DNA of 64,000 bases, taken from assembly GCF_016464385.1 (NCBI RefSeq), contig NZ_JADMLH010000016.1, positions 1 to 64,000 on the forward strand. The letters run 5' to 3'. The DNA comes from Nucisporomicrobium flavum (GTDB lineage: Bacteria; Actinomycetota; Actinomycetes; Mycobacteriales; Micromonosporaceae). The position numbers were made by a program, and so were the translations under genes. Under the pieces are notes generated by a model. It had not been told where the DNA came from, made no database searches, and saw only the letters and a list, made by a program, of their open reading frames with translations. This document shows, piece after piece, positions 1 to 9,776 of this stretch. Position 1 is the stretch's first letter. Each line of letters opens with the position of its first letter.

Positions 1-132
1 CCAGGCCATCGGCAACGGCAGGGCGGCCACTCCTCGGAAACCACCCAACGACAAGAAACCATCAGCCACACCCCACCGTCCCCGGGCATCCAGGGCATCA
101 CCCCAGACGATCAACAACCTTATGGAGACACC
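1..132. other. Upstream stretch without a recognisable gene
   Basis: This stretch is C-rich and less GC-biased than the rest. Frames 1 and 2 have no stop codon from the window edge, but their translations are rich in Pro, Thr, His and Arg and match no family I know. Frame 1 runs in phase into the hydrolase at 133, so a longer N-terminus beginning outside the window cannot be excluded. A purine-rich GGAGA just before the ATG at 133 argues that translation starts there. Confidence 0.4.
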
Positions 133-981
133 ATGGCAGCACCGTCACTCAGCAGCCGGTTGAACGCCGTTTCGTACGTAGCGCCGCGGCTGGCCGGGCG
201 TGCGGCGTTCAAGCTGTTCATCGAGCCGGTGCGGCGCGCCGAGGTCCGGCCCGCGCAGCAGCAGGTGATGGACGCTGCCGAGGTGTCCGATCTGGACCAT
301 GACGGCGTCACGGTGAAGACGTACCGGTGGGGCGACGGTCCCCGCCCGGTGCTGATGGTGCACGGGTTCCAGTCGCGGGCCGCTTCGTGGGCGGGTTTCG
401 TCCCGGCGCTGCACGAGGCGGGGCTGCCGGTGCTGGCGTACGACGCCCCGGGGCACGGCGACTCCGGCGGGGTGTCCGCCACGATCGTCGACCAGGCCGC
501 CCTGATCGCGCGCCTGCAGGAGAAGCACGGTCCCTTCCGGGCGATCGTGGCGCACTCGTTCGGGGTGCTGTGCGCGTACCACGCGATGCGGTCGGGCGTG
601 CAGGCCGGCCGGATGGTGGCGATCAGCGCGATCAGCGACTTCGCGTACCTGGCGGACGCGTTCTGCACCCAGTTGTCGCTGCGTCCCTCGATCAGCCGCG
701 AGCTGCGCCGGCGTACCGAGATCTACTTCCGGCCGGAGACCGACATCTGGGAGCGGTTCTCGCCCACGTACCGGCCCGAGCAGGTCACGGTGCCGACGCT
801 GGTCATCCACGACGAGGACGACAAGGAGGTGCCGGTGCGGCACGGGCGGCGGCTCGCCGAGACGTACGCGACCTCCGCCGACCTGGTCCTCACGCAGGGG
901 CTGGGACACCGGCGCATCCTCGGCGACCGCGCGGTGATCGAGACGGCCACCCGGTTCCTGACGAAGACGGACGAACAGTAG
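133..981 (+). CDS. Alpha/beta hydrolase, first gene of the PKS operon
   Basis: A 282-aa cytosolic alpha/beta-hydrolase-fold protein. Visible elements: an oxyanion-hole strand VHGF (about residues 76-79), the GHGDSGG loop after strand 4, the nucleophile elbow AHSFG with Ser142 (first Gly of GxSxG replaced by Ala), an acid at Asp229/Asp230 in the DEDD loop, and His259 in GLGH. The ATG is preceded by GGAGA. The stop codon lies 8 nt before the PKS start, so both are probably one transcript. The PKS has no thioesterase domain, so this hydrolase could release or edit its product; that role is inferred only from position. Ester, thioester or amide hydrolysis are all possible. Confidence 0.85.
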   Translation: MAAPSLSSRLNAVSYVAPRLAGRAAFKLFIEPVRRAEVRPAQQQVMDAAEVSDLDHDGVTVKTYRWGDGPRPVLMVHGFQSRAASWAGFVPALHEAGLPVLAYDAPGHGDSGGVSATIVDQAALIARLQEKHGPFRAIVAHSFGVLCAYHAMRSGVQAGRMVAISAISDFAYLADAFCTQLSLRPSISRELRRRTEIYFRPETDIWERFSPTYRPEQVTVPTLVIHDEDDKEVPVRHGRRLAETYATSADLVLTQGLGHRRILGDRAVIETATRFLTKTDEQ

Positions 982-989
982 CGGAGATC

Positions 990-3900
990 ATGAGCGATTC
1001 TGGGACGAGCACGCCCGTTGCGGTGATCGGCGTGGCCGCCCGGCTACCGGGTGCGCCGACGCCGGGCGACTTCTGGGAGCTGCTGATCGGCGGGGGCGCC
1101 GGCCTCGGCCCGGCCCCCGCCGGCCGGTTCGGTCCCGCCGACTTCTCCGCGCTGGGCCCGCAGCAGCGGCAGGCCGTCCGCACCGGCGGGTTCCTGCCGG
1201 ACGCCGACCGCTTCGACGCCGCCCATTTCGGGATGTCCGCGCGGGAGGCGGCGGCGACGGATCCGCAGCAGCGCCTCGCGGTGGAGCTGGGCTGGGCAGC
1301 GCTGGAGGACGCGCGGCTGGCGCCCGGCCGGCTCGGCGACACCCGTACGGCGGTCTTCCTGGGCGCCATGTCCGACGACTACGCCGACCTCGTCCGGGCC
1401 GCCGGGCTGCTGGACGGCTACAGCTTCACCGGCCTCAACCGGGCGTTGCTCGCCAACCGCGTCTCGTACCTGCTCGGGCTGCGTGGCCCCAGTCTCGTGG
1501 TGGACTCCGGCCAGTCCGCCTCGCTGGTCTCGGTCCACCTGGCCTGCGTCGCGCTGCGGGGCGGCGAGTGCGACCTCGCCGTGGCCGGTGGTGTGCAGCT
1601 CAACCTGGCCCCGAACAGCTGGATCGCCGCGGCCCGGGCCGGTGTCCTGTCGCCCACCGGCGCCTGCCGCCCGTTCGGGGCCGGAGCCGACGGCTTCGTC
1701 CGCGGCGAGGGCGGCGCGATGCTCGTGCTCAAGCCGCTGGACCGTGCGGAGGCCGACGGGGACCGGATCTACTGCGTCATCCGCGGCAGCGCGGTCAACA
1801 ACAACGGCCACACCGGGACGGTCACCGCGCCCGACGTCCGCGCCCAGGTCGACGTGATCCGCGAGGCGCAGCGCCGGGCCGGGGTGACCTCCGCCGACGT
1901 CGACTACGTCGAGCTGCACGGCACCGGCACGAGGCTGGGCGACCGGGTCGAGGCCGAGGCGCTGGGGCTGGCGTTCGGCGACCGGGAGCGCCCGCTGCTC
2001 GTCGGCTCGGCGAAAGCCGCCGTGGGCCACCTGGAAGCGGCGGCGGGCATCACCGGGCTCGTCAAGACGGCGCTCAGCCTGCGGCACGGGGTCATCCCGG
2101 CCCAGCACGGCGCCGGCCCGGTGGCGGAGCACGTGCCGGACTCGCTGCACGTCGTCGCCGAGAACGCCGGGTGGCCGTCGGCGGACCGGCCCGGCACGGC
2201 GGGCGTCAGCGCGTTCGGCATCGGCGGGACGAACTGCCACGTCGTGGTGTCGGCACACCGGGCCGAAGAACCACCGGCCCGCCTCGTGCCGGAGCGGGCG
2301 TGGCCGTTCCTGGTCAGCGCGCGTACGCCGGCGGCGCTGCGGGCGTACGCCGGGCGCCTCGCCGGCTGGATCGCCGCCCATCCGGAGGCCGAGCCGCTGG
2401 ATGTGGCGTACTCCCTGGCGACGACGCGGGCCGTTCCCGGACACGAGCTCGTGGTGCGTGCCGCCCGCCTCGCCGACCTCGGGACCGTCCTGCGCGCCGT
2501 CGAGCGGGGCGGGACGGTGGAGACCGTCGACGCCCCGGCCGACTGGGACGCCGTTTTCGCCGGCCACGAGCCTCGCAGGTGCACCCTTCCCGGCTACCCC
2601 TTCGAACGGAAGCGGCACTGGTTCGGCGAGACCGCTCAGGCCCGGCCGGTGGCGGAGCCGGGTGCCGCTCCCGACGAGGCGCTGCTCGATCTCGTGCTGC
2701 GTACCGTTGCCGCGGTGCTCGGTGTCCCCGGCATCGAGCAGCTCGATCCGGCCGCCACCTTCAACGACCTCGGGCTCACCTCGCTCACGGCGGTGGAGCT
2801 GCGGGACCGCCTCCAGGAGGCCACCGGGCGGCACCTGCCCCCGGGGCTGATCTACGACCGGCCCACGCCCGTCGAGCTCGCCCGCCATCTCAGGGTCGCC
2901 GGCACTCCGGGACCCGTCGCGTCGGCCGCGCGCAGGACGGGTGACCCGATCGCCGTCGTCGCGATGGCATGCCGGTTCCCGGGCGACGCCGACTCCCCGG
3001 AGAAGCTGTGGCAGCTGCTCGCCGAGGGGCGCGACGTCATCTCGGCGTTCCCGGAGAACCGCGGCTGGGACGTCGGCGCGCTGTACGACCCGCACCCGGG
3101 ACGGCCCGGACGCACGTACGTGCGCACCGGCGGCTTCCTGCACGACGCCGACCGGTTCGACCCGGCGTTCTTCGGGATCAGCCCGCGGGAGGCGCTCGCG
3201 ATGGATCCCCAGCAGCGGCTCGTGCTGGAGGTGGCCTGGGAGGCGATCCAGAACGCCGGGATCGAGCCGTCGGCGCTGCGCGGCACCGACACCGGCGTCT
3301 TCGTCGGCGCGATGTCGAGCGGCTACGGCGCGCGCCTGCTCAACGCCCCGCCGGAGATCGAGGGGTACGCGCTGACCGGCTCCGCCGCGAGCGTGGTGTC
3401 CGGGCGGGTGGCGTACACCTTCGGGCTGACCGGCCCGGCCGTCACCGTGGACACGGCGTGCTCGTCGTCGCTGGTGGCGCTGCACCAGGCCGCCCGCGCG
3501 CTGCGGGACGGCGAGTGCTCGATGGCCGTCGCCGGCGGCGTCACGGTGATGTCCGAGCCCGGCATCTTCGTCGAGTTCAGCCGCCAGCGCGGCCTGTCTG
3601 CGGACGGCCGGTGCCGGGCGTTCAGCGCCGACGCCGACGGTACGGGCTGGGGCGAGGGCGTCGGCCTGCTGGTCCTCGAGCCGCTGTCCCGCGCCGTCGC
3701 CGCCGGCCGGCCGGTGCTCGGCCTGCTCGCCGGCACCGCGGTCAACCAGGACGGTGCGAGCAACGGGCTCACCGCCCCGCACGGCCCGTCCCAGGAGCTC
3801 GTCGTGCGGGCCGCGCTGGCGGACGCGGGCCTGCAGCCGTCGGACGTCGACGCGGTCGAGGCGCACGGCACCGGCACCCGGCTCGGCGATCCCATCGAGG

Positions 3901-6900
3901 CGCAGGCGCTGCTGAACGCGTACGGCAGCGAGCGGCCCGCGGAGCGCCCGCTGTGGCTCGGGTCGCTCAAGTCCAACATCGGGCACGCGCAGGCGGCGGC
4001 CGGCGTCGGCGGGGTGATCAAGGTCCTGCTGGCGATGCGGCACGGGCTCCTGCCCCGGACGCTGTACGCCGACAAGCCAACGCCGCTGGTCGACTGGTCG
4101 AGCGGCGCGATGCGGCTGCTGACCGAACCGGTTCCGTGGCACCGGGGTGAACGCGTCCGCCGAGCCGGCGTGTCGTCCTTCGGCATCAGCGGCACGAACG
4201 CGCACGTGATCATCGAGGAGGCCCCCGAGCTCACCGGTTCCGGCGAGGCCGGGTCCGCGCCCGCGCTGATGCCGTTCTCGGCGCACAGTGCCGAAGCCTT
4301 GCGCGCCCAGGCGGAGGATCTGCTGTCCCGTACGGCCGCACTGTCCGCCGAGGAGTTGACCGGCCTGCGGGCCTCGCTCGCGGCGGGACGGTCCGCGCTG
4401 CCGTTCCGTGCGGTGGTTCTCGGTGATCCCGAGCGCGGGCTCGAGGCGCTCGCCCGGGGTGCGGCGGACGACAGCCTCGTGACGGATCGCGCGCGCCCCG
4501 GCGGCACGGCGTTCCTCTTCAGCGGGCAGGGCAGCCAGACGCCCGGGGCCGGGCACGACCTGTACGTCGCGTACCCCGCCTTCGCCGCCGCGCTCGACGA
4601 GGTGTGCGCGCACTTCGACGCCGTCCTGGACCGCCCGCTGCAGGCGGTGATGTTCGCGCCGGCCGGCCACCCCGACGCCGCCCTGCTCGACGACACCGCG
4701 TACACCCAGGCGGCGCTGTTCGCCCTGGAGGTCGCCCAGCACCGGCTCGCCGAGAGCCTCGGGCTCGTGCCGGACGCGGTGCTCGGGCATTCGATCGGCG
4801 AGCTGGCCGCAGCGTACGTCGCCGGGGTGTGGTCGCTGGCGGACGCCTGCCGGCTCGTCGCCGCCCGGGGCGCGCTGATGCAGGCGTTGCCACGCGGCGG
4901 CGCGATGGTGGCGGTGACCGCCTCCGAGGCCGAGGTGTCGCCGGTGCCGGAGGGTGTGTCGATCGCCGCGGTCAACGGCCCGGACGCGGTGGTCCTGTCC
5001 GGCGCCGAGGAGCCGGTGCTCGCCCTCGCGCACCAGTGGCGCGAGCGCGGCCGCCGGGTGGACCGCCTGCGCGTCAGCCATGCCTTCCACTCGGCCCACC
5101 TGGATCCGATGCTGGAGGCCTTCGCCGAGGTGGCCGCCACGCTGGAGTACCACCCGCCGCGCCTGACCGTGGTGTCGAACCTGACCGGCCGGGCCGCGTC
5201 CGCGGAGGAGCTCTGCACGCCGGCCTACTGGGTCCGGCACGTGCGGGAGGCCGTACGGTTCGGCGACGGCGTCCGCCACCTCGCCGGTGCGGGCGTACGA
5301 CGCTTCCTCGAGCTGGGCCCCCGCGGGGTGCTGACCGCGCTGGCCGCCCGCAACCTGGCCGACGTGGACGCCGTGCTCGTGCCGATCAGCCGGGGCGTGG
5401 AGCCGGCCCTGATGCGGCTGTACTGTGCCGGCGCGCGCCTCGACTGGTCTCGCACGCTGGCCGGCCCGGCCGTGCGACGCGGTGAGATGCCGCCGTATCC
5501 GTTCCAGCGCCGGCGGTACTGGCTGGACCCGGCCACCGCGGCCCCGAGCGCCTTCCTGCCCCCGGCGAGCCACCCGCTGCTGGGCGCCGTCCTGCAGGTG
5601 CCGGGCTCCGAGACGCTGCTCGGCGCCGTCCGGCTCTCCCTCGACGCCGAGCCCTGGCTGGCGGATCACGCCGTACGGGGCAGCGTGGTCGTGCCCGGCG
5701 CGCTCTTCGTCGAGTGGGCCGCCCACCTCGCCGCCCGGTTCGAGCGGGACGTCGCCGAGCTGGTGGTGCAGGCGCCGCTGCTGCTGACCGCGGGCACGCC
5801 GGTGGACGTACGCCTGGTCGCCGGACCCGACGAGATCACGATCTTCAGCGGGGACGACTCGGCCGGCTGGACCCAGCACGCCCGGGCCACGCTCGAGCGA
5901 CGGGAGGTCCCGCCCGCCGAAGGGCCGGGGCGGAGCATCACCGTCCCGGCGTCCGCGGTGGACGTGGACGAGCACTACCGCCGGCTCGCCGGCCGAGGCT
6001 TCGAATACGGCCCCGCGTTCCGCGCGCTCACCGGCGCCTGGCGCGACGGCGGCGAGGTGTACGCCGAGGTCGAGCTCCCCGCCCCGGTCTCCGCCGAGGG
6101 CTTCGCGCTGCACCCGGTGCTGCTGGACGCCGCCCTGCACGCCGCGCTGCTGGTCGTCCCGGCGGGCGATGACGGGGTGCCGCTGCCGTTCGTGTGGTCC
6201 GGAGTCCGGCTGCGGCCGACCAGCGCCACCCGGCTCCTCGTGCGGGTCAGCGCGCGTGGCCCGTACGCCTTCTCCCTGGCGGTGACCGACGGCGACGGGA
6301 CGCCGGTGCTGTCGGTGGATCGCCTGCTGCTCCGGGCGATCGACCCGGCCCGCCTGGAGCCCGGCGCGTCCGAGCGGGACGTGCTGCTCACCGTCGCCTG
6401 GCCGCGGGCCGAGGACGATGGTGAGCCGGGGGACCCGCTGCCCCGGTGCGGGATTCTGGGCACCGACCACCTGGGCCTCAGCGACGCGGTGAAGGGTGCT
6501 GACGCGTACCCCTCGCTGCGGGAAGTCGAGAGCGAGCTGCGGCGTGGCGCCACCGTGCCCGGCCTGATGCTGGTCTGCGGCGGTGAGGGGGCGGCCGAGG
6601 CGGACAGTGCCCTGCCGGGCGCGGTTCGCGCGGGCGTGGAACGGGCCCTCGCGCTGATCCAGCACTGGCTCGACGACGACACGTTCGACGATTCCACGGT
6701 GGTGTTCGTGACGCGCGGCGCGGTGGCCACCGAGCCCGGCGCCGATGTGCCGGACCCGGTCGCGTCCGCCGTGTGGGCCGTGGTGCGCAGCGCGCAGGCG
6801 GAGCATCCGGGACGGTTCCGCCTGATCGACGTCGACGGGCAGCCGGCCTCCGCCGACGGGCTGCGCCGCGCCCTGTACTCCGCGGAGCCGCAGCTCGCCG

Positions 6901-7997
6901 TACGCGACGGCCACCTGCACCGGCCCCGGTTCACCCCGGCGGCCGAGCCCGGACCGCAGCGGCCGTTCGACCGGGAGGGCACCGTCCTGATCACCGGGGG
7001 AACCGGCGCGCTCGGCGGGCTGATCGCCCGGCACCTGGTGCACCGGCTCGGGGTCCGCCACGTGCTGTTGCTGAGCCGGCAGGGCCCGGTGGCGCCCGGG
7101 GCGGCGGAGCTCGCGGCCGAGCTGGGCGCCGCGGCGACCGTCGTCGCGTGTGACGTGTCGGACCGGGCGGACCTGGAACGGGCGCTGCGGGCCGTGCCGG
7201 CGGACCGGCCGCTGACCGGGGTGGTGCACGCCGCGGGCGTCGTCCGGGACAGCACCGTCGGCCTGCTGACCCCGGCGCGCGTCGACGCGGTGCTGCGGCC
7301 CAAGGTGGACGCCGCCCTGCACCTGCACGAGCTCACCGCCGGTCGCGACCTGTCCGCGTTCGTGCTGTTCACCTCGGTGATCGGGGTGCTGGGCGGGGCG
7401 GGGCAGGCCAACTACGCCGCCGCGAACGCCGTCCTGGACGCGCTGGCGTACCGCCGCCGGGCGGCGGGGTCGCCCGCCCTGGCCGTCGCGTGGGGCCCGT
7501 GGGCCGGCGGCGGGATGGCCGGCGAGCTGACCGGCGCCGATCTGCGCCGGATGGAACGCACCGGGTTCGCGGCGCTGCCGCCGGAGCGTGGGCTGGCGCT
7601 GTTCGACGCCGCGCTGCGGCAGCCGGATCCCGCCGTGACGGCGTTGCGGCTGGCGGGGGAGGCCGGCCCGGCGACCTCGGCCATGCTGCGCCACCTCACG
7701 CCGGACCGTCCCGCGGCCGCGCCGGCGTCCCGGGCCGACTGGGCGTCGCTCGGCGGCACCGAGGTCCGCGAGCTGGTACGGGGGATAGCGGCGGGCGTTC
7801 TCGGGCACCGGACGGCCGAGGACGTGGACCCGGACCGCGAGCTGTGGGACAGCGGTCTCGACTCGCTGACGGCGCTCGAGTTCACCCAGCGGCTGGCGGA
7901 GGCCTCCGGCGTCCGGTTGCCGTCGTCCTTGGTGTTCGACTGTCCGACGCCGACGATGATCGCGGAGCGCCTGGTGGAGCTGGTGGCGGCCGCATGA
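990..7997 (+). CDS. Bimodular type I polyketide synthase, KSQ-(AT deleted)-ACP-KS-AT-DH-KR-ACP
   Basis: A 2335-aa modular PKS. KS1 (about 7-425) is a KSQ domain: Gln175 replaces the catalytic Cys in DSGQS, while HGTGT and the downstream GH are kept, as in decarboxylating loading modules. The usual pre-AT linker (about 440-500) and post-AT signature LPGYPFERKRHW (from about 533) are present, but the roughly 300-residue AT core between them is absent. ACP1 carries Ser598 (GLTSL). Module 1: KS with Cys824; AT with GHSIGE Ser1268 and HAFH 1364-1367, the malonyl-CoA type; DH with HxxxGxxxxP His1560 and Asp1713; KR with GGTGALGG, Ser2129, Tyr2142, Asn2146 and a B-type Asp; ACP2 Ser2292. There is no ER or thioesterase. 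The reading frame extends upstream, but the ATG with GGAG just before it marks the start. Product: a short malonate-derived, partly reduced chain, or an iterative product. Confidence 0.92.
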   Translation: MSDSGTSTPVAVIGVAARLPGAPTPGDFWELLIGGGAGLGPAPAGRFGPADFSALGPQQRQAVRTGGFLPDADRFDAAHFGMSAREAAATDPQQRLAVELGWAALEDARLAPGRLGDTRTAVFLGAMSDDYADLVRAAGLLDGYSFTGLNRALLANRVSYLLGLRGPSLVVDSGQSASLVSVHLACVALRGGECDLAVAGGVQLNLAPNSWIAAARAGVLSPTGACRPFGAGADGFVRGEGGAMLVLKPLDRAEADGDRIYCVIRGSAVNNNGHTGTVTAPDVRAQVDVIREAQRRAGVTSADVDYVELHGTGTRLGDRVEAEALGLAFGDRERPLLVGSAKAAVGHLEAAAGITGLVKTALSLRHGVIPAQHGAGPVAEHVPDSLHVVAENAGWPSADRPGTAGVSAFGIGGTNCHVVVSAHRAEEPPARLVPERAWPFLVSARTPAALRAYAGRLAGWIAAHPEAEPLDVAYSLATTRAVPGHELVVRAARLADLGTVLRAVERGGTVETVDAPADWDAVFAGHEPRRCTLPGYPFERKRHWFGETAQARPVAEPGAAPDEALLDLVLRTVAAVLGVPGIEQLDPAATFNDLGLTSLTAVELRDRLQEATGRHLPPGLIYDRPTPVELARHLRVAGTPGPVASAARRTGDPIAVVAMACRFPGDADSPEKLWQLLAEGRDVISAFPENRGWDVGALYDPHPGRPGRTYVRTGGFLHDADRFDPAFFGISPREALAMDPQQRLVLEVAWEAIQNAGIEPSALRGTDTGVFVGAMSSGYGARLLNAPPEIEGYALTGSAASVVSGRVAYTFGLTGPAVTVDTACSSSLVALHQAARALRDGECSMAVAGGVTVMSEPGIFVEFSRQRGLSADGRCRAFSADADGTGWGEGVGLLVLEPLSRAVAAGRPVLGLLAGTAVNQDGASNGLTAPHGPSQELVVRAALADAGLQPSDVDAVEAHGTGTRLGDPIEAQALLNAYGSERPAERPLWLGSLKSNIGHAQAAAGVGGVIKVLLAMRHGLLPRTLYADKPTPLVDWSSGAMRLLTEPVPWHRGERVRRAGVSSFGISGTNAHVIIEEAPELTGSGEAGSAPALMPFSAHSAEALRAQAEDLLSRTAALSAEELTGLRASLAAGRSALPFRAVVLGDPERGLEALARGAADDSLVTDRARPGGTAFLFSGQGSQTPGAGHDLYVAYPAFAAALDEVCAHFDAVLDRPLQAVMFAPAGHPDAALLDDTAYTQAALFALEVAQHRLAESLGLVPDAVLGHSIGELAAAYVAGVWSLADACRLVAARGALMQALPRGGAMVAVTASEAEVSPVPEGVSIAAVNGPDAVVLSGAEEPVLALAHQWRERGRRVDRLRVSHAFHSAHLDPMLEAFAEVAATLEYHPPRLTVVSNLTGRAASAEELCTPAYWVRHVREAVRFGDGVRHLAGAGVRRFLELGPRGVLTALAARNLADVDAVLVPISRGVEPALMRLYCAGARLDWSRTLAGPAVRRGEMPPYPFQRRRYWLDPATAAPSAFLPPASHPLLGAVLQVPGSETLLGAVRLSLDAEPWLADHAVRGSVVVPGALFVEWAAHLAARFERDVAELVVQAPLLLTAGTPVDVRLVAGPDEITIFSGDDSAGWTQHARATLERREVPPAEGPGRSITVPASAVDVDEHYRRLAGRGFEYGPAFRALTGAWRDGGEVYAEVELPAPVSAEGFALHPVLLDAALHAALLVVPAGDDGVPLPFVWSGVRLRPTSATRLLVRVSARGPYAFSLAVTDGDGTPVLSVDRLLLRAIDPARLEPGASERDVLLTVAWPRAEDDGEPGDPLPRCGILGTDHLGLSDAVKGADAYPSLREVESELRRGATVPGLMLVCGGEGAAEADSALPGAVRAGVERALALIQHWLDDDTFDDSTVVFVTRGAVATEPGADVPDPVASAVWAVVRSAQAEHPGRFRLIDVDGQPASADGLRRALYSAEPQLAVRDGHLHRPRFTPAAEPGPQRPFDREGTVLITGGTGALGGLIARHLVHRLGVRHVLLLSRQGPVAPGAAELAAELGAAATVVACDVSDRADLERALRAVPADRPLTGVVHAAGVVRDSTVGLLTPARVDAVLRPKVDAALHLHELTAGRDLSAFVLFTSVIGVLGGAGQANYAAANAVLDALAYRRRAAGSPALAVAWGPWAGGGMAGELTGADLRRMERTGFAALPPERGLALFDAALRQPDPAVTALRLAGEAGPATSAMLRHLTPDRPAAAPASRADWASLGGTEVRELVRGIAAGVLGHRTAEDVDPDRELWDSGLDSLTALEFTQRLAEASGVRLPSSLVFDCPTPTMIAERLVELVAAA

Positions 7998-8000
7998 CGA

Positions 8001-8026
8001 GGGCCGGGCGCCCCGGCGCCCGGCCC
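8001..8026. terminator. Bidirectional hairpin between convergent PKS and fabH
   Basis: Perfect 12-bp arms GGGCCGGGCGCC (8001-8012) and GGCGCCCGGCCC (8015-8026) lie right after the PKS stop and before the convergent fabH stop. There is no U-tract, as is common for actinomycete hairpin terminators. Confidence 0.7.
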
Positions 8027-8048
8027 GTCATCGTTCGTTCCGGCGTGG

Positions 8049-8987
8049 TCAGGGGCAGCGCACGACCTGGCCCGCGTACGCCAGCCCGCCGCCGAAGCCG
8101 AACAGCAGCACCGGCGCCCCGGACGGGATCTCGCGGCGCTGGACCAGCTTGGACAGGGCGAGCGGGATGCTGGCCGCCGACGTGTTGCCGGACTCGATCA
8201 CGTCACGGGCGATGATCGCGTCGGTGGCACCGATGCGCCGGGCCAGGGGTTCGATGATCCGCAGGTTGGCCTGGTGCGGCACGATCGCGGCGAGGTCCTC
8301 GGGCCGGACGCCGGCCTTCTCGCACACCTGACGCGCGATGGCCGGCAGCGAGTGGGTGGCCCAGCGGAAGACGCTCTGCCCCTCCTGCTGGAAGGTGGCG
8401 TCGCGGCCCTCGATGCGGACGGCGTGCGACATCTGCGGGACGGAGCCCCACACGACCGGGCCGACGTGCTCCTCCTCGTCGGCGACCAGGACGGCCGCGC
8501 CGGCCCCGTCACCGATGAGCACGCAGGTGCTGCGGTCGGTCCAGTCGGTGAAGTCGGAGAGCCGCTCCACGCCGATGACGATCGCCTTGGTGGCGGAGCC
8601 GGTCTTGAGCGCCTGGTCGGCGGTGGCGAGGGCGTGGGTGAAGCCGGCGCAGGCGACGTTGAGGTCGAGGGCGGCCGGGGCCGGCAGGTCGAGCCGGCGC
8701 GCCACCCGGGCGGCGATGTTCGGCGAGCGGTCGAAGGCCGTGCAGGTGGCCACGATCACGTAGTCGATGTCGGCGGCCGCGACACCGCTCTCCGCGAGCG
8801 CCTTGCGGGCCGCGTGCGCCGCCATCTCGTCGAGGCTCTCGTCGGGGGCGGCGATGTGCCGGGTCTCGATGCCGACGCGGCTGCGGATCCACTCGTCGGT
8901 GGTGTCGACCATCGTGGTGAGCTCGTCGTTGGTCAGCACCCGTGCCGGTTGGTAATGGCCCAGCGAGACGATCCGTGATCCGGCCAT
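8049..8987 (-). CDS. fabH: Beta-ketoacyl-ACP synthase III (FabH-like)
   Basis: A 312-aa thiolase-fold KAS III with the full triad: Cys113 in NVACAGF, His238 in VPHQAN and Asn268 in ESGNTSAAS. Length and motifs are those of FabH, which condenses acyl-CoA with malonyl-ACP to prime fatty-acid synthesis. Related enzymes in polyketide clusters load starters or transfer finished acyl groups. Its convergent position beside the PKS makes a cluster role possible, but nothing in the sequence separates this from a housekeeping duty. GAGGGG sits just upstream of the ATG. The gene is single, with no fabD, acpP or fabF beside it. Confidence 0.9.
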   Translation of the reverse strand: MAGSRIVSLGHYQPARVLTNDELTTMVDTTDEWIRSRVGIETRHIAAPDESLDEMAAHAARKALAESGVAAADIDYVIVATCTAFDRSPNIAARVARRLDLPAPAALDLNVACAGFTHALATADQALKTGSATKAIVIGVERLSDFTDWTDRSTCVLIGDGAGAAVLVADEEEHVGPVVWGSVPQMSHAVRIEGRDATFQQEGQSVFRWATHSLPAIARQVCEKAGVRPEDLAAIVPHQANLRIIEPLARRIGATDAIIARDVIESGNTSAASIPLALSKLVQRREIPSGAPVLLFGFGGGLAYAGQVVRCP

Positions 8988-9172
8988 GAACTACCCCTCG
9001 TGATATTCGGCAAACGGCACACTATTTCCTTTTTGGTGAACCTAGTGGGGCGTTCTCGCCGGTGCAACCGCCGTCCAGCTATGCGGACAGCTGTTCGGGG
9101 AGATCCTCGCCACGCCCGCCGGCCGGGCGGTATCACGTGACCATGAGGCGGCAACCGATATGGCCACACTCA

Positions 9173-9200
9173 TTGATAAGCGTCTTTTTCTGACTACCGT
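9173..9200 (+). promoter_or_regulatory. Candidate promoter of the snapalysin gene
   Basis: TTGATA (9173-9178), a 16-bp spacer and TACCGT (9195-9200, matching TANNNT) lie 36 bp before the ATG at 9237. They are in the AT-richer 249-bp divergent region 8988-9236 between fabH and the protease. I saw nothing else firm there. Confidence 0.4.
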
Positions 9201-9236
9201 TTTGGGCAGTCCCCCAACCGCTCTTCGGAGGTTCCG

Positions 9237-9767
9237 ATGCTTCTCAAGAGGTTGTCCGCCGCGGTGCTCGCGGTGCTGGCCATGGCCGGTCTGCAGATCG
9301 CCACCGCCGGCCCCGCGGCCGCCGCGCCGCGGGTGCTGTACTACGACGCGAGCCAGGCCCAGGAATTCGTCGCGGCGGTCGACCAGGGCGCCCAGATCTG
9401 GAACAGCCGGGTCACCACCGTGCGCCTCGAACGGGTGCCGGCGGGCCGCACCCCCAACATCCGGGTGTACGCCGACAACGGCTGGCCGCGCACGTACACG
9501 ACGTCGCTGGGCAACGGCCGGTGGTACATGGGCCGGGAAGCGGTGAACGACGGCTACTACGTCCCGCGGATCGCCGCCCACGAGTTCGGACACATCCTCG
9601 GACTGCCGGACCGGCGTACGGGCCTGTGCGCGGACCTGATGTCGGGCAGCAGCGCGCCGGTGTCGTGCACCAACGCGTACCCCAACGCGACGGAGGCGGC
9701 AACGGTGAACAGCAACTTCCGCACCTCGGCGGCGGTGCCCGCGCGTGAGTACGCCTGGGTCGGCTGA
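9237..9767 (+). CDS. Secreted snapalysin-type metalloprotease (M7 family)
   Basis: A 176-aa preproprotein. Lys4 and Arg5, a hydrophobic core (8-24) and an AAAA-type cleavage region near residue 30 form a Sec signal peptide. The mature part of about 146 residues has the metzincin zinc motif HEFGHILGLPD, with ligands His115, His119 and Asp125 and general base Glu116. The HExxHxxGxxD spacing with Asp as third ligand is diagnostic of snapalysins. A pair of Cys residues follows (LCADLMSG... and VSCTN), and DLMSG resembles the metzincin Met-turn. GGAGG precedes the ATG. It probably degrades extracellular protein. In Streptomyces, snapalysin genes often face a LysR regulator; none is present here. 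Confidence 0.9.
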   Translation: MLLKRLSAAVLAVLAMAGLQIATAGPAAAAPRVLYYDASQAQEFVAAVDQGAQIWNSRVTTVRLERVPAGRTPNIRVYADNGWPRTYTTSLGNGRWYMGREAVNDGYYVPRIAAHEFGHILGLPDRRTGLCADLMSGSSAPVSCTNAYPNATEAATVNSNFRTSAAVPAREYAWVG

Positions 9768-9776
9768 CGCCGGCCC

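Noticed and set aside
327..989. Upstream extension of the PKS frame inside the hydrolase gene
   Set aside because: It is in a different frame from a real hydrolase and is Arg/Gly-rich. The PKS begins at 990 with an ATG, a GGAG and the conserved KS N-terminus.
1044..7808. 2254-aa open frame on the minus strand, antisense to the PKS
   Set aside because: Its translation is Arg/Gly/Pro/His-rich with no domain, and the opposite strand has complete PKS motifs. Long antisense frames are common in GC-rich DNA.
8988..9236. Search for a LysR gene or operator typical beside snapalysin
   Set aside because: No regulator gene is present and no T-N11-A-type palindrome stood out.
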